Counted from the first letter of the stretch, positions 35,502 to 44,312 are shown. The stretch is 64,000 nucleotides of DNA from Paenibacillus sp. USDA918EY (GCF_009870825.1 NZ_WTWY01000009.1:180774-244773); one strand, 5' to 3'. Numbers and translations: made by a program. Notes: generated from the letters alone by a model not told the origin.

Positions 35502-36471
35502 CAACAAACCTCAATGGTATAAGCAGCTACAAACTCCCCCTTTTGATCGACCGATGTTTACGCCGGAAATGGAGCAGACGGTATTAGACCGGCAGCAGCG
35601 GGCCAGCTCGGGAAATAAATTGCCTGCGTGGATGAAACGCTGTTCCGTGATCGGCGCTGCGGCTGCGGCGGGTGTCGCGCTCGTCCTGACCATAGCGGGA
35701 AACGTCCCGGGGATAAACCAAGCCATCGGTCTTGGGAATGTTTGGACGAATGACGGAGCCGCCAGCGGATGGAGACCGCATTCGGTTTATTATGAGGGAG
35801 AAAAACCCTTGATCGAAGCTTTCCCCGGAGGGGATTATCGGGCGGGCCGGCGGGCGGGATGCTGGTGGAACCTGAGCATCCCTTACGAACAGCTGAAGGA
35901 TTCGACCGTTGAAATCACCGCCACCCATCGCCAAAGCGGACGGACAATTTCAGAGCTTCCCCCAACGGCCATCATCCGTTCCATGAGCTACGACAACTTC
36001 ACCCGAGTCCCTTCGGATTTTGCGCTGCCGCTTTCCGGCACCTGGAAATTCGACGTGTACATCGACGGGCAAAAAAAGGGGGACCTCGTGTTTGAAGTTC
36101 CCGATTCCGATTGGAATGTCAGTCCGAATTTCGTATATAACAAATCGGTGTTGACCGGAAACAAAATGGAAATGGGCTTCGTTTCCAGCGGCTTTACGGC
36201 AGGACAGCCGAACAAGTTTTTATGGCATCTGTTTGCCGGCGGGGAAAAGTCGGGAAGCTTTCGCGTGGACGCGGTCAAAAAAGGAACGACGGACGTCATC
36301 ACCATCCTGAACACCGAACTCAGCGGGAGCAAGCTTCATCAAACGCTGCCAAGCACCATGCAGCTGCCCGAAGCCGGACTTTGGCGGCTGCTCGTCTATG
36401 TGGACGGAAAATTCTATGACAGCATGGTCGTTGAGGCCAAGGCCGCGGCGGAAAAAGGAAACGGGAAGTGA
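35491..36471 (+). CDS. Membrane-anchored partner of the ECF sigma factor, family not recognised
   Basis: The 326-residue protein has an N-terminal cytoplasmic stretch of about 45 residues, one membrane helix (CSVIGAAAAAGVALVLTIAG) and an extracellular part of about 255 residues. That part contains two similar beta-rich segments ending in FALPLSGTWKFDVYIDGQKKGDLVFEV and MQLPEAGLWRLLVYVDGKFYDSMVVEA, so it looks like a tandem Ig-like repeat. No zinc anti-sigma HxxxCxxC motif is present. Its 11-base overlap with the sigma gene suggests it could be an anti-sigma or a sensor, but this is inferred only from position and topology. Confidence 0.6.
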   Translation: MKHDNKPQWYKQLQTPPFDRPMFTPEMEQTVLDRQQRASSGNKLPAWMKRCSVIGAAAAAGVALVLTIAGNVPGINQAIGLGNVWTNDGAASGWRPHSVYYEGEKPLIEAFPGGDYRAGRRAGCWWNLSIPYEQLKDSTVEITATHRQSGRTISELPPTAIIRSMSYDNFTRVPSDFALPLSGTWKFDVYIDGQKKGDLVFEVPDSDWNVSPNFVYNKSVLTGNKMEMGFVSSGFTAGQPNKFLWHLFAGGEKSGSFRVDAVKKGTTDVITILNTELSGSKLHQTLPSTMQLPEAGLWRLLVYVDGKFYDSMVVEAKAAAEKGNGK

Positions 36472-36485
36472 ACCACGGCCGCCAA

Positions 36486-37964
36486 TCACCCCAACTGAAC
36501 GTAAAAACTCGTCTTCCCGTTTGGCACGCTTTTAGCGAAAATTTTCCCTTTATGGCCTTCCACGATCGATTTGGCGATTGCCAGGCCGAGGCCGTATCCT
36601 CCGTGCTTGCGCGAACGGGAAGCATCGGCGCGGTAAAAACGGTCGAAAATATGGTTCAAATGTTCCGGTGCGATGCCCGCGCCCGTGTTTGTCACCTTCA
36701 GCAGCGGGCGGTTATGCTGTTTTTTCAGCTTAAGATGGATGGCCCCTCCCGGGTTGGCGTATTTGATGGCGTTGTCCAGCAAAATCATGACCACCTGCTT
36801 CACCTGCTCGCTGCTTCCCGTGACGGTCAATCGAGGTTCGATTTCATACGTGAAGGCGAGCTCTTTTTCGAAAATGACGGCTTCCATCGTCAACATGACG
36901 CTTTCGACGGCTTCGCTGAGATCGAACGGTACGAAAATGACATGCTCGCGCCCATCGTCCATTTGGGTAAGATACAACAGATCGTTCGTCAGGGTTTTCA
37001 TGCGCTCGGTTTCCGACTTGATATGCTGCAGCCATTTGGACTGGGACAGGATCGTTTCTTCGCCGTTAGCCAAAAGGACGTCGGCGTTCGTGTTAATGAC
37101 CGCCAGCGGCGTCTTCAATTCATGCGAAGCGTCGGCGATGAACTGTTTTTGCTTGTCGAAAGCTTTGCGCACGGGTTCAATCGAACGGTTGGCAAAATAA
37201 CGGCTTGACGCGTAAATGACGGCCAGCATCACCAGCGCTACAGCCAAAAAGGTGTAAATCAGGTTTTTAATGATTTTGAGCTGGGCGGTCACATCCAGAT
37301 ACACGACGGAATATCCGTTCGGCGTGGGCAGCACGCTGTACGCCCAGCGCGTCCCGTCCAGCATGACCTGGCCGTTTCGTACCGGGCTTTGCGCCGCATG
37401 TTTTTTGGCCGCCTCGTAGAAGTCCGCATCCATTTCGAAACGGGAATTGGTTTTTACCATATTCCATTCCCGGTCCGTCTTCAGCTCGAACGCAACGGAA
37501 AGCTCCGGAGGCGGAGTTTGGCCTCCATCCTTGAGGCGGGGCATATCGACTTCCCGCTGTAGAGGCTGCGAAGAACCGGAATCCCCGGTTTGGACGGAAT
37601 CGCCGTTGCCGCCGTTCGATGACGGACCTACGACTTCCTCCGAACCGGAATCGGCGGCATCCGGCTCCCGGCCGGCGGTGCCGGAGTCCGGCGGCGGCGA
37701 AGCAGGCTGCCGGCCGTTTTCGGCCTTCGCGGCAGCGCCGCTCTCTTCCTGCGCCGCGGGCGACGACGGCGTTTTCCCCGGATCTTTTTTGCCGGGCCCT
37801 CCCTCTTTATGGTAAAACTCCGAAACGCGCTGAAGCTCCATGCCGATATCGCGGCGGACGTTTTGATACGTGATCGTATAAATGGCCGTAAACGCGACCA
37901 GCATGATAATCGTGATAATGGCCATGTTCATCAGCAAAAACCGGTTGCGCAGCTTCCTGAACAT
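36486..37964 (-). CDS. Sensor histidine kinase (OmpR-partner type)
   Basis: The 492-residue kinase has a membrane helix at residues about 9-30, an extracellular domain of about 190 residues, a second helix near 235-255 and a dimerisation domain with the phosphoacceptor in DASHELKTPLAVINTNAD. The HATPase domain follows (NAIKYANPGG, GAGIAPEHLNHIFDRFYR, GYGLGLAIAKSIVEGH). Unusually, about 75 residues of the extracellular part are low complexity, rich in Pro, Ser, Gly, Glu and Asp (residues about 55-135). The gene overlaps its regulator by one base (TAATG). Its 3' end is 14 bases from the convergent ECF partner gene, with no terminator. Confidence 0.88.
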   Translation of the reverse strand: MFRKLRNRFLLMNMAIITIIMLVAFTAIYTITYQNVRRDIGMELQRVSEFYHKEGGPGKKDPGKTPSSPAAQEESGAAAKAENGRQPASPPPDSGTAGREPDAADSGSEEVVGPSSNGGNGDSVQTGDSGSSQPLQREVDMPRLKDGGQTPPPELSVAFELKTDREWNMVKTNSRFEMDADFYEAAKKHAAQSPVRNGQVMLDGTRWAYSVLPTPNGYSVVYLDVTAQLKIIKNLIYTFLAVALVMLAVIYASSRYFANRSIEPVRKAFDKQKQFIADASHELKTPLAVINTNADVLLANGEETILSQSKWLQHIKSETERMKTLTNDLLYLTQMDDGREHVIFVPFDLSEAVESVMLTMEAVIFEKELAFTYEIEPRLTVTGSSEQVKQVVMILLDNAIKYANPGGAIHLKLKKQHNRPLLKVTNTGAGIAPEHLNHIFDRFYRADASRSRKHGGYGLGLAIAKSIVEGHKGKIFAKSVPNGKTSFYVQLG

Positions 37965-38641
37965 TATGATGTCGCCTCCAATACGTAACCGACGCCCCGG
38001 ATCGTGGTGATCCGCGCCGAAGCGCCTAAAAAAGCCAGCTTTTTCCGCAGAAACGAAATGTAGACTTCGACGTTGTTATGTTCGGCATCGGAGTCGAAAC
38101 CCCATAACTTCTCGATCATTTGCTCCTTGGAGATCACCGCCTGTTTGCGCAGCATCAGCAGCTCCAGCAGCTCGCATTCCTTCAAAATCAGCTTCAGCTC
38201 CTTGCCCTTGCAGCTCAGCTTCAGCATGGACGTATTCAGCTCGATGTCCGCGAATTTCAGGCTGTCCTCCGGGACCACCTCGCCTTTTCGCCGCAAAACC
38301 GCCCGAATGCGCGCCAACAGCTCGCCCGTAGAAAACGGCTTGGCGACGTAATCGTCGGCTCCGCAGTCCAGTCCCGCAATCGTGTCGGAAATTTCCCCTT
38401 TGGCCGTTAGCATGATGACCGGCGTGGCGATGCCCTCGGCGCGGATCGTTTTCAGCAGCGTGATGCCGTCCATCTCCGGCAGCATGATATCGAGCAGCAG
38501 CAAATCGTAAATGCCGCTAAGGGCGTTATCGAGACCCGTCAAGCCGTCATAAACGGCATCGACGGAATAATGTTGTTTTTTCAAAATTTGGGTCAGCGCT
38601 TCCGCCAGATGTACCTCGTCTTCCACAATCAATACGCGCAT
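37964..38641 (-). CDS. OmpR-family response regulator
   Basis: The 225-residue protein has a receiver domain (VEDEV at 6-10, phosphoacceptor Asp51 in LLLLDIMLPEMDG, Lys in YVAKPFSTGEL) and a winged-helix DNA-binding domain ending in VEVYISFLRKKLAFLGASARITTIRGVGYVLE. Such regulators bind direct repeats about 11 bp apart. Exactly such repeats are found in this gene's own promoter (38702-38721) and ahead of the divergent VTC operon (38868-38887), which suggests autoregulation and control of that operon. Confidence 0.93.
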   Translation of the reverse strand: MRVLIVEDEVHLAEALTQILKKQHYSVDAVYDGLTGLDNALSGIYDLLLLDIMLPEMDGITLLKTIRAEGIATPVIMLTAKGEISDTIAGLDCGADDYVAKPFSTGELLARIRAVLRRKGEVVPEDSLKFADIELNTSMLKLSCKGKELKLILKECELLELLMLRKQAVISKEQMIEKLWGFDSDAEHNNVEVYISFLRKKLAFLGASARITTIRGVGYVLEATS

Positions 38642-38688
38642 AATCGTAACCCCCTTCTTTTCCTCTATATGAATCGTTCCATGGCCTG

Positions 38689-38717
38689 ATTATAATAGGC
38701 GAACCTTTAACCAACCT
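38689..38717 (-). promoter_or_regulatory. Promoter of the two-component system
   Basis: On the minus strand a perfect TATAAT sits 17 bases after a poor -35 (AGGTTG) that overlaps the proximal half of the direct repeat, as expected for an OmpR-activated promoter. Confidence 0.55.
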
Positions 38718-38721
38718 TTAA
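38702..38721 (-). promoter_or_regulatory. Candidate response-regulator operator 1 (direct repeat)
   Basis: On the minus strand TTAAAGGTT occurs twice with an 11-bp period. It overlaps the -35 region of the regulator-kinase promoter. Confidence 0.6.
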
Positions 38722-38867
38722 AAAAAGCCAGCCTTCCAAGCGGTGTCTCGCTCGAGCCAAAGCGGGTGGCATGAGGTTGCGGCCGATCCGGTTCAAATGC
38801 GTTGCCCAACGGGCAAAGGCCTCCCCCGTTTTGTAATCGCCGATGTAAACGGAATGTTATCGCAATG

Positions 38868-38887
38868 TTTAAGATTCGTTAAAGGTT
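38868..38887 (+). promoter_or_regulatory. Candidate response-regulator operator 2 (direct repeat)
   Basis: TTTAAGATT and TTAAAGGTT lie 11 bp apart on the plus strand, the same motif and phase as operator 1 but pointing toward the VTC operon. The 145 bases between the operators contain only a small TTGCCC/GGGCAA hairpin that I can name. No convincing -10 for the VTC operon could be fixed. Confidence 0.55.
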
Positions 38888-38956
38888 AGGCCATTAAGCT
38901 CAAATCCGTAAGGGCGATGACCCGATCAATCCGTCAGTGAGGAAAGGAGCGAAATC

Positions 38957-39709
38957 ATGATGGCCATCGAAGTGTTTAACCGGTATGAGAACAAATATGT
39001 GATGGACACCAAAGCTTTCTACGATATTTATAACGACTTGATGGCATATATGGAGCCGGATGAAAACAACAAGGACGACAAGTTTTACACCATCAGCAAC
39101 CTGTATTACGATACGGACTGCCATACCCTCATCCGCACCAGTTTGGCCAAGCCCAAATATCGGGAAAAGCTGCGGATCCGGTCATACGGCGTGCCGGACG
39201 GCGATGCCAAGGTATATCTGGAGCTGAAGAAAAAAGTGTTCGGGCTGGTGAACAAAAGAAGAACCTCGCTCAAGCTGAACGAAGCGTACGAGTTTGTGCG
39301 GACGGGCATGCCGCCGGCATACCGGAAAGGCATGAACAAGCAGGTCATCGGCGAAATCGAATATTTTTTAAGCAGGTACGAGCTGCGGCCGATGGTGTAC
39401 CTGGCGTACGACCGCATCGCCCTGTTCTGCAAAGGCAACCGGGATCTGCGGATCACCTTCGATACAAACATCCGCTCGCGGCGTTACGACCTGCGGCTCG
39501 AGGCCGGCGATGACGGCGACCCGCTGCTGGAGCGGGGGCAATGGCTGATGGAAGTCAAAGCCGAAAAAACGGTGCCGGTGTGGCTGTCCAAAATGTTGTC
39601 CGAGCATCAACTGTACCGCACCGGCTTTTCCAAATACGGGAATGAATACAAAAAATCGATTCGAAACGCAAATGCGCAAGTCGTGGAAAGGGAGAGAGTT
39701 GTTTTATGA
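38957..39709 (+). CDS. VTC-domain (polyphosphate-polymerase-like) protein
   Basis: The 250-residue protein is a bacterial member of the VTC/triphosphate-tunnel family, whose yeast homologue makes polyphosphate. The tunnel motifs are visible: NRYENKYVMD near the start, YREKLRIRSYG near 70, VYLELKKKVFGLVNKRR near 90, DLRITFDTNIRSRRYDLR near 165 and WLMEVKAEKTVPVWLSKML near 200. They supply alternating basic and acidic residues for binding triphosphate and metal. There are no membrane helices. The gene overlaps the DUF4956 gene (ATGA), a pairing frequent in bacteria. The substrate in bacteria is not settled. Confidence 0.85.
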   Translation: MMAIEVFNRYENKYVMDTKAFYDIYNDLMAYMEPDENNKDDKFYTISNLYYDTDCHTLIRTSLAKPKYREKLRIRSYGVPDGDAKVYLELKKKVFGLVNKRRTSLKLNEAYEFVRTGMPPAYRKGMNKQVIGEIEYFLSRYELRPMVYLAYDRIALFCKGNRDLRITFDTNIRSRRYDLRLEAGDDGDPLLERGQWLMEVKAEKTVPVWLSKMLSEHQLYRTGFSKYGNEYKKSIRNANAQVVERERVVL

Positions 39710-40386
39710 TCGATTCCATCTTGAACGCGTCCGCCGCGGATACGGACCTATCGTTATCCCGCGCGCTTTTGACCTTGGCCGTGGCCATCGTCCTGGGCGC
39801 CATCATCAGCTTTACGTACATGAAAACGCAGCCTGCCTATTCGCAAAGCTTCACGCTGACGATGATGATTCTGCCGGCGATCGTCGCCATCATCATTTTG
39901 CTGATCGGCAGCAACATCGCCAGGGCGTTCAGCTTGGCCGGCGCCTTCTCGATCATCCGGTTCCGAAGCGCGCCGGGGGATGCCAAGGATATATCCTACG
40001 TGCTGTTTTCGATGGCGGCCGGGCTGTCCGCCGGCGTCGGCGCTTTCGGATATGCCGTCTTGTTCACCGTCATCCTTTGCGGATTGATGTACGTGCTCAG
40101 AAAAGTCCGATTCGGCACGAGAAAAGACGATCTCAAACTGCTTAAAATCACCATTCCGGAAAATCTCGGGTATGAAGAAGCCTTTGAAGAGGTATTCCGC
40201 AAGCATGGCGTCGAGTACGAGCTGAAGAAGGTGAAAACCACCGAGCTGGGGAGCTTGTACGAGGTCGTGTATTCGGTAAAAATGGGGCCGCAGACGAACC
40301 AGAAGGAATTTTTGGACGCCGTGCGGACCCGCAACGGCAATTTGGACATCACGCTGACGATGAACCCTGCGGTGCAGGAATATTAA
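39706..40386 (+). CDS. DUF4956 membrane protein
   Basis: The 226-residue protein has about four membrane helices in its first 130 residues (LLTLAVAIVLGAIISFTYM, then TMMILPAIVAIIILLIG, YVLFSMAAGLSAGVGAFGYA and LFTVILCGLMYVL). A cytoplasmic domain of about 90 residues follows. The loop SLAGAFSIIRFRSAPGDAKDISY is the conserved core of the DUF4956 family, which accompanies VTC-domain proteins. No biochemical function is established. It probably forms a membrane module with the VTC protein and the downstream lipoprotein. Confidence 0.82.
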   Translation: MIDSILNASAADTDLSLSRALLTLAVAIVLGAIISFTYMKTQPAYSQSFTLTMMILPAIVAIIILLIGSNIARAFSLAGAFSIIRFRSAPGDAKDISYVLFSMAAGLSAGVGAFGYAVLFTVILCGLMYVLRKVRFGTRKDDLKLLKITIPENLGYEEAFEEVFRKHGVEYELKKVKTTELGSLYEVVYSVKMGPQTNQKEFLDAVRTRNGNLDITLTMNPAVQEY

Positions 40387-40404
40387 ACGAAAAGAGGTTG
40401 AACC

Positions 40405-42819
40405 ATGAAACCATCCTACAAAAATAAATTTGCCGCGATTTTGATCCTGTCGGCCATGCTGGCCTCCGGCTGCACGACCAATGCGGCAGGCGACACGGCT
40501 GAAGCGGACGGCGCGGCGGCCGAAACAACTGCAGCGGCGGTGGATGCGGGCAAAGCCAACGCGCAGCTGGCGGGGCTTAAAATCAAGGATCTCGTGGAGT
40601 ATGACAGCGATGATACATCCGCCGATTGGACGGCGAGCGATGCTACGGCCATTACGCTGAACGGTGCGGGCGCTGCCGTGAACGGTTCCGGCGCGAAAGC
40701 GAGCGGCGGCGACGTTACGATATCCTCGGCCGGAACGTACGTGATCAGCGGCAAGCTGCAAAGCGGAAGCATCGTGGTGGACGCCGGCAAGGACGATGTC
40801 GTTCATTTGGTGCTGAACGGCGCGCAGATCGTGAACCCGGACGGCCCTGCCATCCAGGTTAAAAAGGCCGGCAAAACCGTGCTGACGCTGAACGAAGGCA
40901 CGAGCAACACCCTGTCGGACGGCAAAACCTACGCGGATACGTCCGAAGATGCCCCGACGGCGGCGCTGTACAGCCAGGACGATCTGACGATCAACGGCAC
41001 GGGCAAACTGACCGTGCAGGCGAACTACAAGGACGGCATAACGAGCAAGGATGATCTGAAGATCGTCAGCGGCACGCTCGACGTCAACGCCGCCGACGAC
41101 GGCATCGTCGGCCGCGACTTGGCTGCGGTCAAGGCCGGCACCGTTCACGTCAATGCCGGAGGCGACGGCTTCAAGACGACCTATGACGGCGACAAGGACA
41201 AAGGCTACCTTGTCATCGAAGACGGGACGTTCGCCATCGAATCCGGCAGCGACGGATTTCAGGCAGCCGCATCGCTGTTGATCGCCGGCGGGACCTACGA
41301 TGTGGTGACCGGCGGAGGCAGCGCAAACGCCGAGCCGCACGAGGAGGAAATGCCGATGTGGCGTCCCGATTACGGCGGCCAGCCGGGAAGCGGCGGGCAA
41401 AACGGCCGGACGGCCGCTCAGGCAACGGACGGCGGCGCGAACGCGGACTCGGCGAAGGATTCGACGGCGGCGGCTTCAAACGCGGGTTCCCAGGCGAAGG
41501 ATGACGGAGCGGAGGCGGAAAGCGGCATCTCGGCCGGCAAAGATGACGCTCAGGCCGCTAATGGGGAGAGCGAATCGAAAAGCATGAAAGGCCTCAAGGC
41601 GGAAGCGGGCATTTCGGTTTCGGGAGGAACGTTCGGCATCGACTCGGCGGATGATTCCGTGCACAGCAACGGCAGCATCCTGCTCTCCGGCGGACGGCTG
41701 GATCTCGCCACCGGCGACGACGGCATCCATGCCGATGTGTCGATCGTCATCTCCGGCGGAAAAGTAGACGTCAAAAACAGCTACGAAGGCATCGAAGCCG
41801 CGGATATCCTCATCTCGGGCGGCAAGATCCATGTCGTCTCCAGCGATGACGGCGTGAATGCGTCCGACGGAAGCGGCAGCGGGGAAGGTCCGGGAGGAAT
41901 GTTCGGCGGAGAGCCGCCGGCAGGCATGCCTGGACAGGCGCCGGATCAAGCGGAAGGCGGCCGGGCGCAGTCCGGAACAACTGCGCAAACCGGCGGCAGC
42001 GCGCAGCCTGGTTCAGGCACGGCGCCGTCCAATGCGCAGGCGAACGGCAGCGGCCAAGCCGCGCAGGACGGTTCGGCCGATCAAAGCGGCGCCCAGCAGC
42101 GTCCAGACGGTCAAGGCATGCCTGGCGGACCGGGTGGAAGCGCCGGCAACGCAAAACTTACGATCAGCGGCGGCTATTTGACGGTGAACGCGCAAGGCGA
42201 CGGCCTGGACGCCAACGGCTCCATTACGATGACCGGCGGCACCGTGCTGGTGAACGGTCCGACATCGGGCGGCAACGGCGCCCTGGACTATGACGGCACG
42301 TTCGAGCAGTCCGGCGGCCTGCTGGTTGCCGCGGGAAGCGCGGGCATGGCCCAAGCGCCATCCGAATCCTCGCCGCAGCGTTCGGTTCTTATGACATTCC
42401 CGAGCACCGTGAAAGCAGGCACACTAGTGACGCTGGCCGACGGCAAGGGGACGCCAATCTTAAGCTTTGCACCGGCCAAAGATATCCAGACCATCGTCAT
42501 TTCGACGCCGGATCTGAAGTCCGGAGACACATACGCCTTCTATACGGGCGGCAAGTCCAGCGGCTCGGCGAAGGACGGCTTGTACACGGGCGGCAAGCTG
42601 ACCGGCGGAACGAAGGTCGTCAGCTTCAAGCTTGGCGACGCGGTCACTTACGTGAACGAATCGGGCGTAACGACCGGGGGAGGCGGTTTCGGCGGCGGAC
42701 GCGGGCCGGGCCGTCCCGGCGGATTCCGGAACCAAGGGGATGCAGCCGCAAACGGAGCGCCGGCGCAAAGCGGCTCGGGCGGCACGCAAACCGGCGATTC
42801 GGAATCTTCCACCAAGTAA
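40405..42819 (+). CDS. Cthe_2159-like carbohydrate-binding surface lipoprotein
   Basis: The 804-residue protein has a signal peptide with lipobox ASGC (Cys23). The body consists of right-handed beta-helix-like repeats (patterns such as TISSAGTYVISGKLQSG, NASDDGVNASDGSG-type turns, GNGALDYDGTFEQSGG). It resembles Clostridium thermocellum Cthe_2159, which binds acidic polysaccharide and calcium; the many DDG turns could bind calcium. Two long low-complexity linkers rich in Gly, Ala, Gln and Ser (about residues 310-390 and 490-585) interrupt the repeats. It is the last gene of the VTC-DUF4956 operon, and a terminator follows. The ligand is not known. Confidence 0.8.
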   Translation: MKPSYKNKFAAILILSAMLASGCTTNAAGDTAEADGAAAETTAAAVDAGKANAQLAGLKIKDLVEYDSDDTSADWTASDATAITLNGAGAAVNGSGAKASGGDVTISSAGTYVISGKLQSGSIVVDAGKDDVVHLVLNGAQIVNPDGPAIQVKKAGKTVLTLNEGTSNTLSDGKTYADTSEDAPTAALYSQDDLTINGTGKLTVQANYKDGITSKDDLKIVSGTLDVNAADDGIVGRDLAAVKAGTVHVNAGGDGFKTTYDGDKDKGYLVIEDGTFAIESGSDGFQAAASLLIAGGTYDVVTGGGSANAEPHEEEMPMWRPDYGGQPGSGGQNGRTAAQATDGGANADSAKDSTAAASNAGSQAKDDGAEAESGISAGKDDAQAANGESESKSMKGLKAEAGISVSGGTFGIDSADDSVHSNGSILLSGGRLDLATGDDGIHADVSIVISGGKVDVKNSYEGIEAADILISGGKIHVVSSDDGVNASDGSGSGEGPGGMFGGEPPAGMPGQAPDQAEGGRAQSGTTAQTGGSAQPGSGTAPSNAQANGSGQAAQDGSADQSGAQQRPDGQGMPGGPGGSAGNAKLTISGGYLTVNAQGDGLDANGSITMTGGTVLVNGPTSGGNGALDYDGTFEQSGGLLVAAGSAGMAQAPSESSPQRSVLMTFPSTVKAGTLVTLADGKGTPILSFAPAKDIQTIVISTPDLKSGDTYAFYTGGKSSGSAKDGLYTGGKLTGGTKVVSFKLGDAVTYVNESGVTTGGGGFGGGRGPGRPGGFRNQGDAAANGAPAQSGSGGTQTGDSESSTK

Positions 42820-42873
42820 ATGGCCGCCTCCTACGCTCTAGGCTTTCCACGCATTCCTTAAAAAGATTTCCCA

Positions 42874-42912
42874 AAACCATTGCCGGCTTCGATCCGCCGG
42901 CAATGGTTTTTT
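42874..42912 (+). terminator. Terminator of the VTC operon
   Basis: AAACCATTGCCGGC pairs with GCCGGCAATGGTTT around an 8-base loop, followed by T6. Confidence 0.88.
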
Positions 42913-43000
42913 GCGCGCCACGGTGTGGGCCTAAACTATGACCTCGAAGCCGATTCCGGCACCTTCGGGGACACCCGAAACGATAAATTTCCATACCTTA

Positions 43001-43054
43001 AAAAAGGCCCGCAAGAAGCCGCATTTCATGCGTTTTCCCGCGGGCCGCCGCATC
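43001..43054 (-). terminator. Terminator of the iron alcohol dehydrogenase gene
   Basis: On the minus strand GGCCCGC pairs with GCGGGCC, with a small CGCAT/ATGCG stem in the loop, followed by T6. Confidence 0.8.
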
Positions 43055-43077
43055 CTTTGGATGCTTTCCTTCAACAG

Positions 43078-44241
43078 TTACAGCGACATTTTATAGATTT
43101 CAACGACATCTTCTTTGTTCAGCGTTCTGAATCTGCCGAACGGCCCGAACCGCACCGTTTTCTCGGCCATCACTTCGATTTGGCTGTCGTCGATGCCATA
43201 GTCGGCAAGGCGGCTCGGCGCGCCGATGGAGCTCCAGAAGTCGCGCAGCGCCTGAATTCCTTCAAGCCCTACCTCTTCATCGGTTTTTCCTGCCGGATCG
43301 ATATGGAACACATGAACGGCAAGCTGTTTGAACCGGCCCGGATTGGACTTCAAATTGTATTTCATCCAGTTCGGGAACAAAATCGCCAGACCGCCGCCGT
43401 GCGGAATGTCGTACACGGCCGAAACGGCGTGCTCGATGTTGTGGGTCGCCCAGTCCCCGGCAAACCCCATGTTGAGCATCCCGTTCAGCGCCATCGTGCC
43501 GCAGTACATGATCGTCGAGCGGTCTTCGTAATTTTCGAGGTCCTGGATAAGGCGCGGCGCCGTGTCGATCACGGTCCGGAGAACGGTTTCGCAGAAGCCG
43601 TCCTGCACCGGCGTGTTCGTTTCGGCATGGAAATAATGCTCCAGCACATGCGACATCATGTCGACCATGCCGTAGACCGTTTGGTCTTTAGGCAGCGTAA
43701 ACGTCAGCACGGGATCCAGGATCGAAAAGGCGGGAAACGCGTAAGGGCTCCCCCATCCCATTTTCTCCTGGGTTTTCTCGTTCGTAATGACGGAACCTCC
43801 GTTCATTTCCGAGCCGGTTGCCGCGATCGTCAACACGGTGCCGAGCGGAAGCGCGTCCTGCGGGGTCGCTTTGCGCTCCACGAAATCCCACATGTCTCCG
43901 TCGTATTTGGCGCCGACGGCGATCGCTTTTGCGCAGTCGATGACGCTGCCTCCGCCAACGGCGAGGATCAGGTCGATGTGATGCTCGCGGCACAAGCTTA
44001 CGCCTTTATGTACCGTGGATAAGCGCGGATTCGGCTCAACGCCGCTCAATTCGGTGACCTCGGCGCCGATTTCCTTGAGCAGGGCGTGCACGTCGTCGTA
44101 CAAACCGCTGCGCTTGATGCTGCCTCCCCCGTATACGAGCAGGACGTTTTTGCCGTATTTCGGCACTTCCCTTTTTAATGTATCAAGCTTGCCTTTGCCA
44201 AAGATGAGCTTGGTCGGATTATGGAATTCAAATGCGTTCAC
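43078..44241 (-). CDS. Iron-containing alcohol dehydrogenase (YugJ/YugK, butanol dehydrogenase type)
   Basis: The 387-residue enzyme reduces aldehydes with NAD(P)H. The nucleotide site is VYGGGSIKRSG and AVGGGSVIDCAKAIA. Iron ligands lie in DMMSHVLEHYF, HNIEHAVSAVYDIPHGGGLA and the preceding Asp/His positions. The segment TGSEMNGGSVITNEKTQEKMG is typical of the BdhA/YqhD branch. The GTG start has GGGAGG about 10 bases upstream. It is monocistronic, between its own promoter and terminator. Confidence 0.92.
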   Translation of the reverse strand: MNAFEFHNPTKLIFGKGKLDTLKREVPKYGKNVLLVYGGGSIKRSGLYDDVHALLKEIGAEVTELSGVEPNPRLSTVHKGVSLCREHHIDLILAVGGGSVIDCAKAIAVGAKYDGDMWDFVERKATPQDALPLGTVLTIAATGSEMNGGSVITNEKTQEKMGWGSPYAFPAFSILDPVLTFTLPKDQTVYGMVDMMSHVLEHYFHAETNTPVQDGFCETVLRTVIDTAPRLIQDLENYEDRSTIMYCGTMALNGMLNMGFAGDWATHNIEHAVSAVYDIPHGGGLAILFPNWMKYNLKSNPGRFKQLAVHVFHIDPAGKTDEEVGLEGIQALRDFWSSIGAPSRLADYGIDDSQIEVMAEKTVRFGPFGRFRTLNKEDVVEIYKMSL

Positions 44242-44282
44242 GGCATGTTCGCCTCCCTGGTGTAAAAATGGATTGCTTTTTT

Positions 44283-44312
44283 ATTATACCTCTCCACCCG
44301 AAAAAGAAACAA
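44283..44312 (-). promoter_or_regulatory. Promoter of the alcohol dehydrogenase gene
   Basis: On the minus strand TTGTTT and a perfect TATAAT are 18 bases apart. The -35 falls in the T-rich tail of the gal operon terminator. Confidence 0.6.
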
